Assembly (NCBI GenBank): GCA_949358305.1
Contig: CASHSZ010000143.1
Span: forward strand, 1 to 64,000
Length of the DNA: 64,000 nt
Direction: 5' to 3'
Origin: Strigamia acuminata
Taxonomy: Eukaryota; Arthropoda; Chilopoda; Geophilomorpha; Linotaeniidae
The position numbers and the translations under genes are program-made. This document shows, piece after piece, positions 1-8,163 of this stretch; position 1 is the stretch's first letter, and the number at the start of each line of letters is the position of its first letter. Under the pieces are notes generated by a model, which made no database searches, had not been told where the DNA came from, and worked only from the letters and a program-made list of their open reading frames with translations.

Positions 1-2
1 TT

Positions 3-270
3 GTTAAAGGCGTTGCTGGTTATCTAACCGAGCAAGCACATGGTTGGTTCCATGAAAGGAGAGGAGATTTCATATCTTGGGAAGTATTTGAACAGGCGTT
101 CAAAGAAAGGTTTGTAGCCACTCGACAAGAGCGGACTAATCAATTAACGAAATTGAGACAACTGGAAACAGAAAGTCTTTACGACTTTATGCACAAATAT
201 TACCAGTTATGGATATTGCAAGACAGTCTTGATGCAAAAGGGGCTGGATGTCTTTTTATCGGGAGTGTAA
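3..270 (+). pseudogene. Ty3/gypsy Gag, 5' fragment (split by Copia-1)
   Basis: An open frame runs from the window edge to the Copia-1 insertion. It reads as the capsid part of a gypsy Gag, with a conserved Trp/Phe pattern (AHGWFHERRGDFISW, then FEQAFKERF) and the ExxxLYDFMHKYYQL stretch typical of retrotransposon Gag (Pfam retrotrans_gag-like). The start codon lies outside the window. The frame reaches the target duplication at 266-270 and resumes in phase after Copia-1 at 7532, so gag was intact before that insertion and is now broken. Assembly of virus-like particles is the family role. The family call is strong because the second half carries a zinc knuckle and is followed by a gypsy pol. 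Confidence 0.8.
266..270. repeat. Target-site duplication TGTAA (left copy), Copia-1
   Basis: TGTAA lies directly before the TG of the Copia-1 left LTR and is repeated at 7527-7531 directly after the CA of the right LTR. A 5-bp duplication is normal for copia integrases and fixes both element ends to the base. Confidence 0.95.
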
Positions 271-814
271 TGTTGGTTAAAAATAGCCCAAAGTGTGTCG
301 ATGTGATATAGGATCACATTTGATCTTTTGTTTATTAATTATCCAAGTGTATTTGTTGTGATAATTCAATTCTCGACTTTATTTATGATTATTTATATAT
401 TTACCTCGTTTTGTGTACTTAAGCATGGAGTACCATGCATTCTCTAGTTTTTTTGTTTATGTAACGCCTAATTCCGACACCAGGTGTCATCCTTGTACTT
501 TTCACCATCCAAGATGGCCGCGCACACGGTTTGGTGCTTGTCTGTTTCTCTCCACCTGGAAAATGGACATTTATGTAAGATTTCAATTCATTTCAGTAAA
601 GTTTTATGTTTTTAGTGCATTGCATTTCATTTAGAGCACCTTCTGTGCTGTTGACAATTAGTTTAGGCGCATATGAGTGGCATTAGGCCGCGCGCACTCG
701 TCTCGGCAATTTGTAGCATCGTCGCTACGTCCGTGTCCGTGACACGGCGCCCGCGCACGTTTCCACGCTTCGGTTTGCACCGAATTTTGCGCTGCTCTCC
801 TCTGCTGCCCTTCA
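271..814 (+). repeat. Copia-1 5' LTR
   Basis: A 544-bp LTR starting TGTTGG and ending CTTCA. It contains an AT-rich TATA-like stretch at about 391-400, a 6-bp stem with a 4-nt loop (GCATGG/CCATGC, 423-438), a GACACC-A-GGTGTC palindrome (476-488) and a YY1-like AAGATGGCCGC (511-521). The U5 end holds CCTCTGCTGCC, which can pair with the primer site just downstream. Short ORFs inside are chance. Confidence 0.94.
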
Positions 815-816
815 AT

Positions 817-834
817 TGGTAGCAGAGGGTGGTT
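817..834 (+). promoter_or_regulatory. Primer binding site, initiator-Met tRNA (Copia-1)
   Basis: TGGTAGCAGAGGGTGGTT starts 2 nt after the LTR and is complementary to the 3' end of eukaryotic initiator-Met tRNA with one mismatch. It primes minus-strand DNA synthesis. Copia-2 and Copia-3 have the fully matching version. Confidence 0.93.
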
Positions 835-1143
835 TAGCTATTCTTTTGCCACTAATTTTCGCCGAAAATTCAGCGAATTTTCGCGAATTTCGCGGCGAAT
901 TTTTCGTTTTAGGTTTACGTCGATTTCCGGCCCGATTTCGGTGAGAAGAACGTCGCCGCTACGTTACCGACGTTCCAGAGCAGTCTGTGCTGTTTTCCAC
1001 GCGACCCTGCATTTAATTTCGACCATAATTCCGCGGTCTCGCGAATTTTGAGTCGAATTTTTTATTTATTTTCAGTTTTTGTCGATTTGCGACACGACAA
1101 CGCTAAAATAGCGTCTTTTCATCGAGAAACGAGACGATTCTCG

Positions 1144-1170
1144 CTGTGTCATACCCCGGCGTATGCACAG
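1144..1170 (+). other. Leader hairpin P1 (Copia-1)
   Basis: CTGTG-T-CATAC, loop CCCGGC, then GTATG-CACAG gives a 10-bp stem with one bulged T. The same position in the closely related Copia-2 has CACAC/GTGTG instead of CATAC/GTATG, a paired change. Copia-3 and Copia-4 have different stems around the same CCCGG loop core. Confidence 0.7.
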
Positions 1171-1425
1171 TATCGACGATCTGATTTATTACGACGAATT
1201 TTTGGCGTATTTTCGTGAAGAGCCTCATTTAATGAGAAGAATTTGGATTTTCGAATCCAAATTAGCGCTTTTAACGGGTTTTTCGAGAAAACCCGCTCGT
1301 GCCTTTATCACGAGCTCGCGTGACGTTACGCGAGAGATTCATCAACTTTTCTCCTTCCCTGTCGTGAAACTTTGTTATTTTAAGATATTATTTAAGGCTT
1401 TTGGTTGGTTCCCTATTAGAATCGG

Positions 1426-1577
1426 TGCAGCCCTTCGGACAAGTCTGTCCAAGCTGCATTTGTATTCTAGAGTGAGGCTGAGCCCTGCGCCACCTAGTAT
1501 TCCCGCGATCCCAGGCGATCTCAAAGGACACTAGGGGGACACTCACTCTAGGTTATCAGCTGATTGTAGCATCGGCT
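1426..1577 (+). other. Structured leader RNA P2-P4 (Copia-1)
   Basis: Three stems in a row in the untranslated leader. P2 is TGCAGC (1426-1431) with GCTGCA (1453-1458). P3 is CTAGAGTGA (1467-1475) with TCACTCTAG (1543-1551), and it encloses CCTAGT (1493-1498) with ACTAGG (1530-1535). P4 is AGCTGAT (1558-1564) with ATCGGCT (1571-1577) around the loop TGTAGC. The other copia elements keep the stems with different bases and keep the GGCTGAGCCCTGC segment after P3's 5' strand. The role is unknown; packaging, dimerisation and translation control are all possible. Confidence 0.75.
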
Positions 1578-1741
1578 TCCAATTTGTGGTTTTCCGCCTC
1601 GAAAGTGCTTGTGCTTCGGTTAGTGTTTGTGATCGTGACGTCGGAATGTGTAGTGCTACGAGTGTCTTCTACTACGCCCGTACCACTCTCTACGCCTTTG
1701 TGTTTTCGCGGTGTGCAAGGTCGAAGGATTTTCACGCCAGG

Positions 1742-4700
1742 ATGCAGAAATCCGGCTACGCGGAACCAACGGCTGGGAAATGTCCGATGCTAGGAATAAA
1801 CAATTACGAACAATGGCGTCGTTCCATGTGCATGCTCTTAAAGTCAGAAGGCCTTTGGAGACATGTCACCGAAGAAAAGGAGGCCGAATATTTATTGACA
1901 TTAACCCCGAAAGAGACTGAGAAATATAAACTGAAGAAAGACAAGGCGTTGGGACACATTTATTGTCACGTGAGCGAAGCAAAACGCTCCACACTGGACA
2001 ACGCCAATACCCCGAAAGAAGCTTGGGACATTTTGTCGAAAATCTTCGCTCCCAGTTCTCTGGCTCGTCAAGCAGCCATGAGATGGCAATTTCTGGGATT
2101 ACACCTCGAGCCAAACGAGGATATGGTCGATTTCGTGAGTCGCGTTAACCTGCACGTACGCCAACTACGAGACATGGAAGAAGAAGTGTCGGAGAAGCAT
2201 CATGCTTACCAATACTTACATCGTCTACCTCCGGAATATGCGCAAGCCACGTTTGCGATATACAATTGGCCCGTGGCAAATTTTACACCGGACAAAGTAT
2301 CCGAACAGCTCATATCCGAATACCTTCGCCTCAAATCCGTAGGACTACATAACGTGTCGGCGTCAGCTCACGCGGCTAATCAAAATCCGCAACAATCCCG
2401 CCAAGGTTCTCGTCCGCGTCGTCCATTATCGCAGGTCAAATGCTTTAACTGTGACGAAATGGGTCACTATGCGAATAAGTGCCCATATCCTAAACGCGAC
2501 AACCGGAATCAACAACCGACAGCTTCTTTCCAACGCTCTCGCAGCAAGAGCAAGAAGCGTGGCAAGAACTCGGCTCCCAAACCCGAGGACAATCGCCCGA
2601 GAGGAAGTTCTCATCCGGTTCGCAACGCAGTGTTTTTCGTGAACGCTCCGCCGATGATTGAACGTCCCGTTGCCCATCTGATGCAGTCACATGAATGGAT
2701 AGTCGACTGCGGCGCCACTGACCATGTTTCCCACGTACGGTCGTGGTTTTCTGATTTCTCAGACATCGTCCCTTTTGACATCGAGTTGGGACAAGGGAAA
2801 TCACAAGTGACTGGCCGAGGAAATGTCCTATTGCAGACTCGTGTGGACAATTCTCACTGCAATGTGACATTAACGAATGTGCTTTATGCACCCAATTTCG
2901 AGGCAAATCTAATCTCCGTCTCGAGGATCGACAAGACTAGTCACCATATCCACACCTATAACGGGGAGATCAACATTTATAAATCGAACATTGCTGAAAC
3001 AATTCTCAGAGCAAAGGAGAAGGGAGGATTGTATTACCTGGATGGGTTGTGTACAAATCCAACGGTTGCCACTACGTCTTCACAGATAATCCAACAACCG
3101 CCAGTACAGACATTTGTTACGACGGAAGTTGACTTCGTGAATATTCCAAAGGCGAAGAAGCAGAAGGCTATGCAACGAAACATCACGGATTTTAGGATTC
3201 AAATGCCGCCATTGCCTGCGACTGAGGTGCCAACGTCAATTTCGGTTGCCACTAATCCTTTACCCGTGTCACAATCCTTGCCCATCCACATCAACCCTCC
3301 AATCCAATCCTACGCCAACGCAATCCAGCACATTCCATCTAGTCCTCCACCTGTTACATTTCCTCTTCCTATCCAATCCGCTGGTAACCCTTCTCAATCA
3401 CAAAAGAAGGTTATTCCAAATCCTGTTCAAACGCCAAAGAAAACCCTTGCCAATCCTGCCTCCGTAAAAGACGCAACTGGTTTGTGGCATAGTCGCCTAG
3501 GACATTTGCACACCAATGCGATGCGATTGTTGGCGAACAACGACCAGGTATATGGACTCGAACCCGCGGAAGTATCACAGGAACTGGCGTGCAATGATTG
3601 CCGACTTGCAAAGTCCATAAGGGCTTCTCACAAGCCTGATCTGCATCCTTCAACTTCAAAGCCACTTGATCTCCTGCACATGGATGTCTGGGGGCCAAAT
3701 CCGGTTCCTTCATTTGGTGGCGCCCGATTCGTTTTTACGGTTATTGATGACGCGACGCGATATACATGGATCACTCCTTTAGCCCAGAAGTCCCAGGTCT
3801 TCTCATGTTTTAAGGACTTCGTCGCCCGAGTCGAGTGTGTTGCAAACACACGCGTGAAAGCCATTCGATCTGATAGGGGCGGCGAATTCATGTCCAACGA
3901 ATTTCTGCAATATCTAAAGGAGAGAGGGATCCAGGGTCAGCGGACTAACCCTTCGAGCCCTCAAATGAACGGCACAGCCGAAAGGATCAACCGAACGATG
4001 GCTGACCATCTCCGGGCTGTTCTTGAAGAAACCAAACTTCCTGCCGGTTTATGGGCCGAAATCGCTGTCAATTTCGCATACATCAAGAACCGCAGTCCAC
4101 ATTCTCGTTTGAACAATCAAGTCCCATATATCCTTTGGCGCCAGCGTGCTCTTTCGTTACGTCATCTGAGGAAAGTTGGATCCAAGTGCTGGGTGCACTT
4201 TACTGCACCGGGACGCAAAAAGCTTGATCCCCGTGCTTGGGAAGGTTTCCTTGTTGGATACGCCACTGGCACACGTGGTTATCGAGTGTGGAACCCTATA
4301 GACAATAGCGTAACGGAATCAATCCATGTACGCATTGATGAACATCAGTCATATCGGAAGTCGCTTAAAACGCGGAATGGTCATCGCCAAGAGACATTCA
4401 CAGAACCCGAAGTTGGTCAACAACAACAACAGAGAGTGTCGTTTGACGACACCGTTTATTTGGATTGGCCGAAAGTCGAATCTGATGATGATTCATCGAG
4501 TGACGATGATGACGATGATGATAACGGGAATGGATCCGTTTCGAAATCGATATCGATTCCCTGTGTTCACCTTTCCCCGTTGAGAACGCCTGAACGTCAA
4601 TTAATAGAGGCGTGTGCGCTGGCATTACCAGATTCAGCGAGTATGGGACGGTCAATATCGTATCCTATCCTTTATCAAGAAGAAGGCCAAGACACTGATG

Positions 4701-6754
4701 AAGATGTTGAACAGATCGGCGAAGAGGCAATCCAACCGGATATGCTTGAGCAATCTCAATCTCAGCATGTCTCAGCAGAATCACAAGCGAGTTCTCCCGG
4801 TCTTTCACCACCTGGTTCACCTCTACGTTTTGTAACTACACGTAGGAGAATCGGCCAGGATATTTTGCACCACACGATGCCTATCTTCGACCAAGGTGCA
4901 ATGTCTCCATTACCCCAAGGTGCAACGTTTGTCGAAGCACCCTCGGTCGGCAGAACATCTTTCTACTGGCGTTATATCGGTGGTGACACCATTTTCCGTC
5001 GATGGGTCCGCGAAGAACATTTACGGAAGGATCAGCGGCCCGGTTGTATCGATACCGATGTTTACTACTTTCCGGAACCGAATCTACGGCTTAGATCCAG
5101 AAAGGAGGTCGAAGAGTTTTGTACCATGAACGACCTTCCATACGATTCGGAACTTTTCTTCTTCGGGAGCATAGAACATACCATCCCTACGATCCCAGCA
5201 GTGCGACATGCTGTTCACCTCTGCCGAACCGAACCGACTTCTTATGCGGAAATTCCAAAATTTCAGGACGCTCCGAAATGGCGTGAAGCCATCAATGAAG
5301 AATTGGGGATTTTTAAGGAGAGGCAGATTTATCAGGAAGTTCCGAGACCACCCAATACTACAGTTTTAGGCTGTAAATGGATCTTCAAACTGAAGACGGA
5401 TCTAAGCGGCGAAATAACTCGTTATCGTGCTCGACTCGTCGCACAAGGCTTTCGCCAAACCATCGGGGTTGATTACGACGAGGTTTTTAGTCCGGTCGTG
5501 AACTTCGTTTTAATCCGACTATTCTTCTGTCTTCTAGTCGTTCTCAGAGGATGGAAGGATGCTCACCTCGACGTCAAAAGTGCATACCTGTATGGGGACC
5601 TGAAGCACAAGGTATACATGCGCATCCCCGCAGGTGCAACTTGTTCGAACCCCGCAAACGTCTGGCTACTTGTTAAATCCCTCTACGGACTTCACCAATC
5701 GGGGAGGGAATGGTACGAAAAGTTGGATGGAACGCTTCGAGCTCTCGGTTTTCGGAAGATGCCCGCGTGCAATTGTGTGTACATTTACGGCAATTGTGCC
5801 GTCATGCTAGTTTACGTGGACGACATCGTACTGTTCTACGCTTCCGACACCGTGTTAACCCGAATCATCCGGCTTATCTCGTCCAAGTTCGACATAGTTA
5901 ATCTTGGTCCCATCACGAGGCTATTGGGCGTCGAGTTCATCCGAGACGCTGGGCGAACCTTCATCACGCAACGCGCCTACATTACCAAGCTCGTTAAGAA
6001 GTTCGAGGTCTCTATCAATCGCCTCGTGAAGGTTCCCGTCACACCCGGGACGACGCTCGTGAAGGGGTCTACCGAAAATCTACCGGACTTTCCTTACCGA
6101 TCTCTCATCGGTTCGCTCCTGTTTCTTGCTTCGAGAACTCGCCCCGACATCTTATTTTCGGTCATTTCGCTGAGTCAGTTCAATACGTGTTACGACGAAA
6201 CCCACATCCGAGCCCTGCTCCAAGTCCTACAATACGTGGCCAATACCATCGACTATCGTATCGAACTTTCCGGCTGCAATTCTAGCCAATTGTGGGCTTG
6301 TACGGATGCTTCATGGGCAAGCGACTTGGCAACGTCCTTAAGTTTCGGCGGATTCGTAACCTTCATCGGAAATGTGCCAATTGGCTGGTCGTGCCGAAAA
6401 CAATCAACGGTCGCATGTTCAACCATGGAAGCTGAATTCATCGCCCTGGTTGAGTGCGTTAAAGAAACATTCTGGCTCGACAACATTTTCACCGAGTTCC
6501 CGATCTTGAACAGAATATCTCGTCCTATCATCTATTCCGACGCCCTCGCAGCCATCCAGTTTACTTCGAATGACGTGGAGAATTCCAAGACTAAGCATAT
6601 CCGCGTCAAATATCATTGGCTACGAGAGTGGTATACGGCGGGATGTTTCAGTTTACACAAAGTTTCCGGTGAACAGAACATTGCGGACATTTTTACCAAA
6701 TGGCTCAGTTCTGAGCGTTTGCGATCGTTAATCTCTAAGATCTTCCGACTTTGA
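1742..6754 (+). CDS. Copia-1 Gag-Pol polyprotein with MBD-like insert
   Basis: This 1670-residue frame gives all copia products. Visible in order: Gag shell region (about 1-215); zinc knuckle CFNCDEMGHYANKC (234-247); protease with an unusual DCGATDH site (D322); integrase zinc-binding start LWHSRLGHLH (H583) and catalytic D648, D711, E747 with 35 residues between the last two; a low-complexity acidic/proline linker; an MBD-like segment (about 1074-1153); reverse transcriptase with YVDD (1358-1361); RNase H with TDASW (D1522) and the late KHIRVKYHW...DIFTKW motifs. I chose the ATG at 1742 because the same MQK start and length recur in Copia-2 and Copia-3; the frame is open back to 1586 without conserved sequence. 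No stop or frameshift is seen. Gag and Pol share one frame, so Gag excess would need splicing or proteolysis. Confidence 0.95.
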   Translation: MQKSGYAEPTAGKCPMLGINNYEQWRRSMCMLLKSEGLWRHVTEEKEAEYLLTLTPKETEKYKLKKDKALGHIYCHVSEAKRSTLDNANTPKEAWDILSKIFAPSSLARQAAMRWQFLGLHLEPNEDMVDFVSRVNLHVRQLRDMEEEVSEKHHAYQYLHRLPPEYAQATFAIYNWPVANFTPDKVSEQLISEYLRLKSVGLHNVSASAHAANQNPQQSRQGSRPRRPLSQVKCFNCDEMGHYANKCPYPKRDNRNQQPTASFQRSRSKSKKRGKNSAPKPEDNRPRGSSHPVRNAVFFVNAPPMIERPVAHLMQSHEWIVDCGATDHVSHVRSWFSDFSDIVPFDIELGQGKSQVTGRGNVLLQTRVDNSHCNVTLTNVLYAPNFEANLISVSRIDKTSHHIHTYNGEINIYKSNIAETILRAKEKGGLYYLDGLCTNPTVATTSSQIIQQPPVQTFVTTEVDFVNIPKAKKQKAMQRNITDFRIQMPPLPATEVPTSISVATNPLPVSQSLPIHINPPIQSYANAIQHIPSSPPPVTFPLPIQSAGNPSQSQKKVIPNPVQTPKKTLANPASVKDATGLWHSRLGHLHTNAMRLLANNDQVYGLEPAEVSQELACNDCRLAKSIRASHKPDLHPSTSKPLDLLHMDVWGPNPVPSFGGARFVFTVIDDATRYTWITPLAQKSQVFSCFKDFVARVECVANTRVKAIRSDRGGEFMSNEFLQYLKERGIQGQRTNPSSPQMNGTAERINRTMADHLRAVLEETKLPAGLWAEIAVNFAYIKNRSPHSRLNNQVPYILWRQRALSLRHLRKVGSKCWVHFTAPGRKKLDPRAWEGFLVGYATGTRGYRVWNPIDNSVTESIHVRIDEHQSYRKSLKTRNGHRQETFTEPEVGQQQQQRVSFDDTVYLDWPKVESDDDSSSDDDDDDDNGNGSVSKSISIPCVHLSPLRTPERQLIEACALALPDSASMGRSISYPILYQEEGQDTDEDVEQIGEEAIQPDMLEQSQSQHVSAESQASSPGLSPPGSPLRFVTTRRRIGQDILHHTMPIFDQGAMSPLPQGATFVEAPSVGRTSFYWRYIGGDTIFRRWVREEHLRKDQRPGCIDTDVYYFPEPNLRLRSRKEVEEFCTMNDLPYDSELFFFGSIEHTIPTIPAVRHAVHLCRTEPTSYAEIPKFQDAPKWREAINEELGIFKERQIYQEVPRPPNTTVLGCKWIFKLKTDLSGEITRYRARLVAQGFRQTIGVDYDEVFSPVVNFVLIRLFFCLLVVLRGWKDAHLDVKSAYLYGDLKHKVYMRIPAGATCSNPANVWLLVKSLYGLHQSGREWYEKLDGTLRALGFRKMPACNCVYIYGNCAVMLVYVDDIVLFYASDTVLTRIIRLISSKFDIVNLGPITRLLGVEFIRDAGRTFITQRAYITKLVKKFEVSINRLVKVPVTPGTTLVKGSTENLPDFPYRSLIGSLLFLASRTRPDILFSVISLSQFNTCYDETHIRALLQVLQYVANTIDYRIELSGCNSSQLWACTDASWASDLATSLSFGGFVTFIGNVPIGWSCRKQSTVACSTMEAEFIALVECVKETFWLDNIFTEFPILNRISRPIIYSDALAAIQFTSNDVENSKTKHIRVKYHWLREWYTAGCFSLHKVSGEQNIADIFTKWLSSERLRSLISKIFRL
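4961..5200 (+). other. MBD-like domain coding segment (Copia-1)
   Basis: Encodes about 80 residues between integrase and reverse transcriptase. The pattern RRWVREEHLRK, then DVYYF, then LRLRSRKEVEEFC and a final FFFG matches the order and spacing of methyl-CpG-binding domains: W-x-R-E, a basic Arg-Lys turn, D-V-Y-Y, R-S, and a closing hydrophobic turn. The Arg, Asp, Tyr and Arg positions that contact methyl-CpG in MBD proteins have counterparts. The assignment is by eye and rests on the family pattern. Confidence 0.65.
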
Positions 6755-6807
6755 ACTTTCACCGTGATTTTCTCGTGACACTCTTAAGTTATTACCCGAC
6801 ATTGAGG

Positions 6808-6877
6808 ATCATCGAGTTCCAGTGGGAATTTTCGGGCTTTCGTAGCGTTCTTCAATAACAGTACCCGGCTCGATGAT
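6808..6877 (+). other. 3' UTR stem (Copia-1)
   Basis: ATCATCGAG (6808-6816) is complementary to CTCGATGAT (6869-6877) in the short 3' UTR. Copia-3 has ATCGCCAAG and CTCGGCGAT at the same place, so the outer six pairs are kept with other bases. Function unknown. Confidence 0.5.
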
Positions 6878-6960
6878 TCGACTTTATTATTTTCCTTTTT
6901 CGATCTCATGTACACTGTAATTCCAGTATCCGATTGTTATTTTCCTCGATCCTATTTCCA

Positions 6961-6974
6961 TCGAAAGGGGGAAT
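6961..6974 (+). promoter_or_regulatory. Polypurine tract (Copia-1)
   Basis: TCGAAAGGGGGAAT lies immediately before the 3' LTR and is the plus-strand primer. Copia-2 and Copia-3 share the AAAGGGGG core at the same place. Confidence 0.9.
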
Positions 6975-7526
6975 TGTTGGTCAAAAATAGCCCAAAGTGT
7001 GTCGATGTGATATAGGATCACATTTGATTAATAAACAAAAGGTTTATTAATTATCCAAGTGTATTTGTTGTGATAATTCAATTCTCGACTTTATTTATGA
7101 TTATTTATATATTTACCTCGTTTTGTGTACTTAAGCATGGAGTACCATGCATTCTCTAGTTTTTTTGTTTATGTAACGCCTAATTCCGACACCAGGTGTC
7201 ATCCTTGTACTTTTCACCATCCAAGATGGCCGCGCACACGGTTTGGTGCTTGTCTGTTTCTCTCCACCTGGAAAATGGACATTTATGTAAGATTTCAATT
7301 CATTTCAGTAAAGTTTTATGTTTTTAGTGCATTGCATTTCATTTAGAGCACCTTCTGTGCTGTTGACAATTAGTTTAGGCGCATATGAGTGGCATTAGGC
7401 CGCGCGCACTCGTCTCGGCAATTTGTAGCATCGTCGCTACGTCCGTGTCCGTGACACGGCGCCCGCGCACGTTTCCACGCTTCGGTTTGCACCGAATTTT
7501 GCGCTGCTCTCCTCTGCTGCCCTTCA
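6975..7526 (+). repeat. Copia-1 3' LTR
   Basis: A 552-bp LTR, matching the 5' copy except for one visible substitution near the start (GGTTAAAA versus GGTCAAAA) and an 8-bp longer segment near 7027, where CTTTTGTTTATTA is replaced by a self-complementary arrangement (TTAATAAAC...GTTTATTAA). The YY1-like site is at 7223-7233. Confidence 0.94.
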
Positions 7527-7531
7527 TGTAA
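7527..7531. repeat. Target-site duplication TGTAA (right copy), Copia-1
   Basis: Right copy of the duplication described at 266-270; gypsy gag continues in phase after it. Confidence 0.95.
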
Positions 7532-8163
7532 CTCCTGCTAACGATTTGCTTTTGCATACGCAAGGCATAGCGGATTTACCTCTGACAGAGATTTATACCG
7601 TTATAACGAAAAATAAAGGTCTGTACAGTCGTACAGCTAATGGAGTAAAGGAAAATAATTCCAATCCAGTTGTTTTCCCACCTCGGAAAACAGACACTCG
7701 TCCTCAGTTGAAGACAAATGCTAAATCCTTAACTTTGGATTCACAAGAACAACTTAATATTTGTGATGAAGAGTTACCTGAGGAGTGTGAGGCCGTTTAT
7801 TTAATAAATGGAGTAGTAGATCAGACCAGACGTGGTCAAATAGTCTGTTATAACTGTAAACAGCCCGGACATGTGCGTCGGGAATGTACAAATCCAAAAC
7901 CACGCACAAATTTCAACTCTGAAGAGTTACAAAAACGTGGTACTCCGGATTCCCCGACTGTGGATCCGACTTCTAAACGACCTAATAATAGGTGGATAAC
8001 TCAAGAAGTGTTGGATGCAACACTAGATGCTAAACTTGATGCGAAATTAAATACTTTTGAAAATAAGTTACAAACTTCGCTGACCAACTCGTTGGCAGAA
8101 ATGGTCAAAACTTTGATCAAGCCCGAATCGACAGATTCAAGTACTACTAGTTCAAAAAACTAG
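7532..8163 (+). pseudogene. Ty3/gypsy Gag, 3' fragment with zinc knuckle
   Basis: Continuation of the gypsy gag interrupted at 270. It holds one CCHC knuckle (CYNCKQPGHVRREC) that would bind the element's RNA, followed by a hydrophilic C-terminus with a short heptad-like Leu/Ala region (residues like LDATLDAKLDAKLNTFENKL). The frame stops at TAG 8161-8163 directly after a slippery heptamer. No ATG is needed here, since the natural start is upstream of the window. Separated from its N-terminal half by 7.3 kb, it cannot give a full Gag. Confidence 0.85.

Larger units (their letters stand above)
271..7526 (+). mobile_element. Copia-1: complete Ty1/copia-type LTR retrotransposon inserted in gypsy gag
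   Basis: A 7256-bp element with TG...CA LTRs, a tRNA-iMet primer site, a structured leader, one long gag-pol frame, a polypurine tract and a 5-bp target duplication. Domain order (integrase before reverse transcriptase) places it in Ty1/copia. The LTRs differ by one visible substitution and one small rearrangement, so the insertion is fairly young. It is closely related to Copia-2. All parts needed for autonomous movement appear present. Confidence 0.96.

Noticed and set aside
413-634. 73-residue frame found twice (also 7125-7346)
   Set aside because: It lies inside the Copia-1 LTRs and repeats because the LTRs are duplicates.
817-834. tRNA gene fragment
   Set aside because: Only the complement of the tRNA 3' end is present and its place after the LTR identifies a primer site.
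1586-1741. 52-residue N-terminal extension of the Copia-1 polyprotein
   Set aside because: The extension is not conserved in Copia-2 or Copia-3, whereas the MQK start and the 1670-residue length are.
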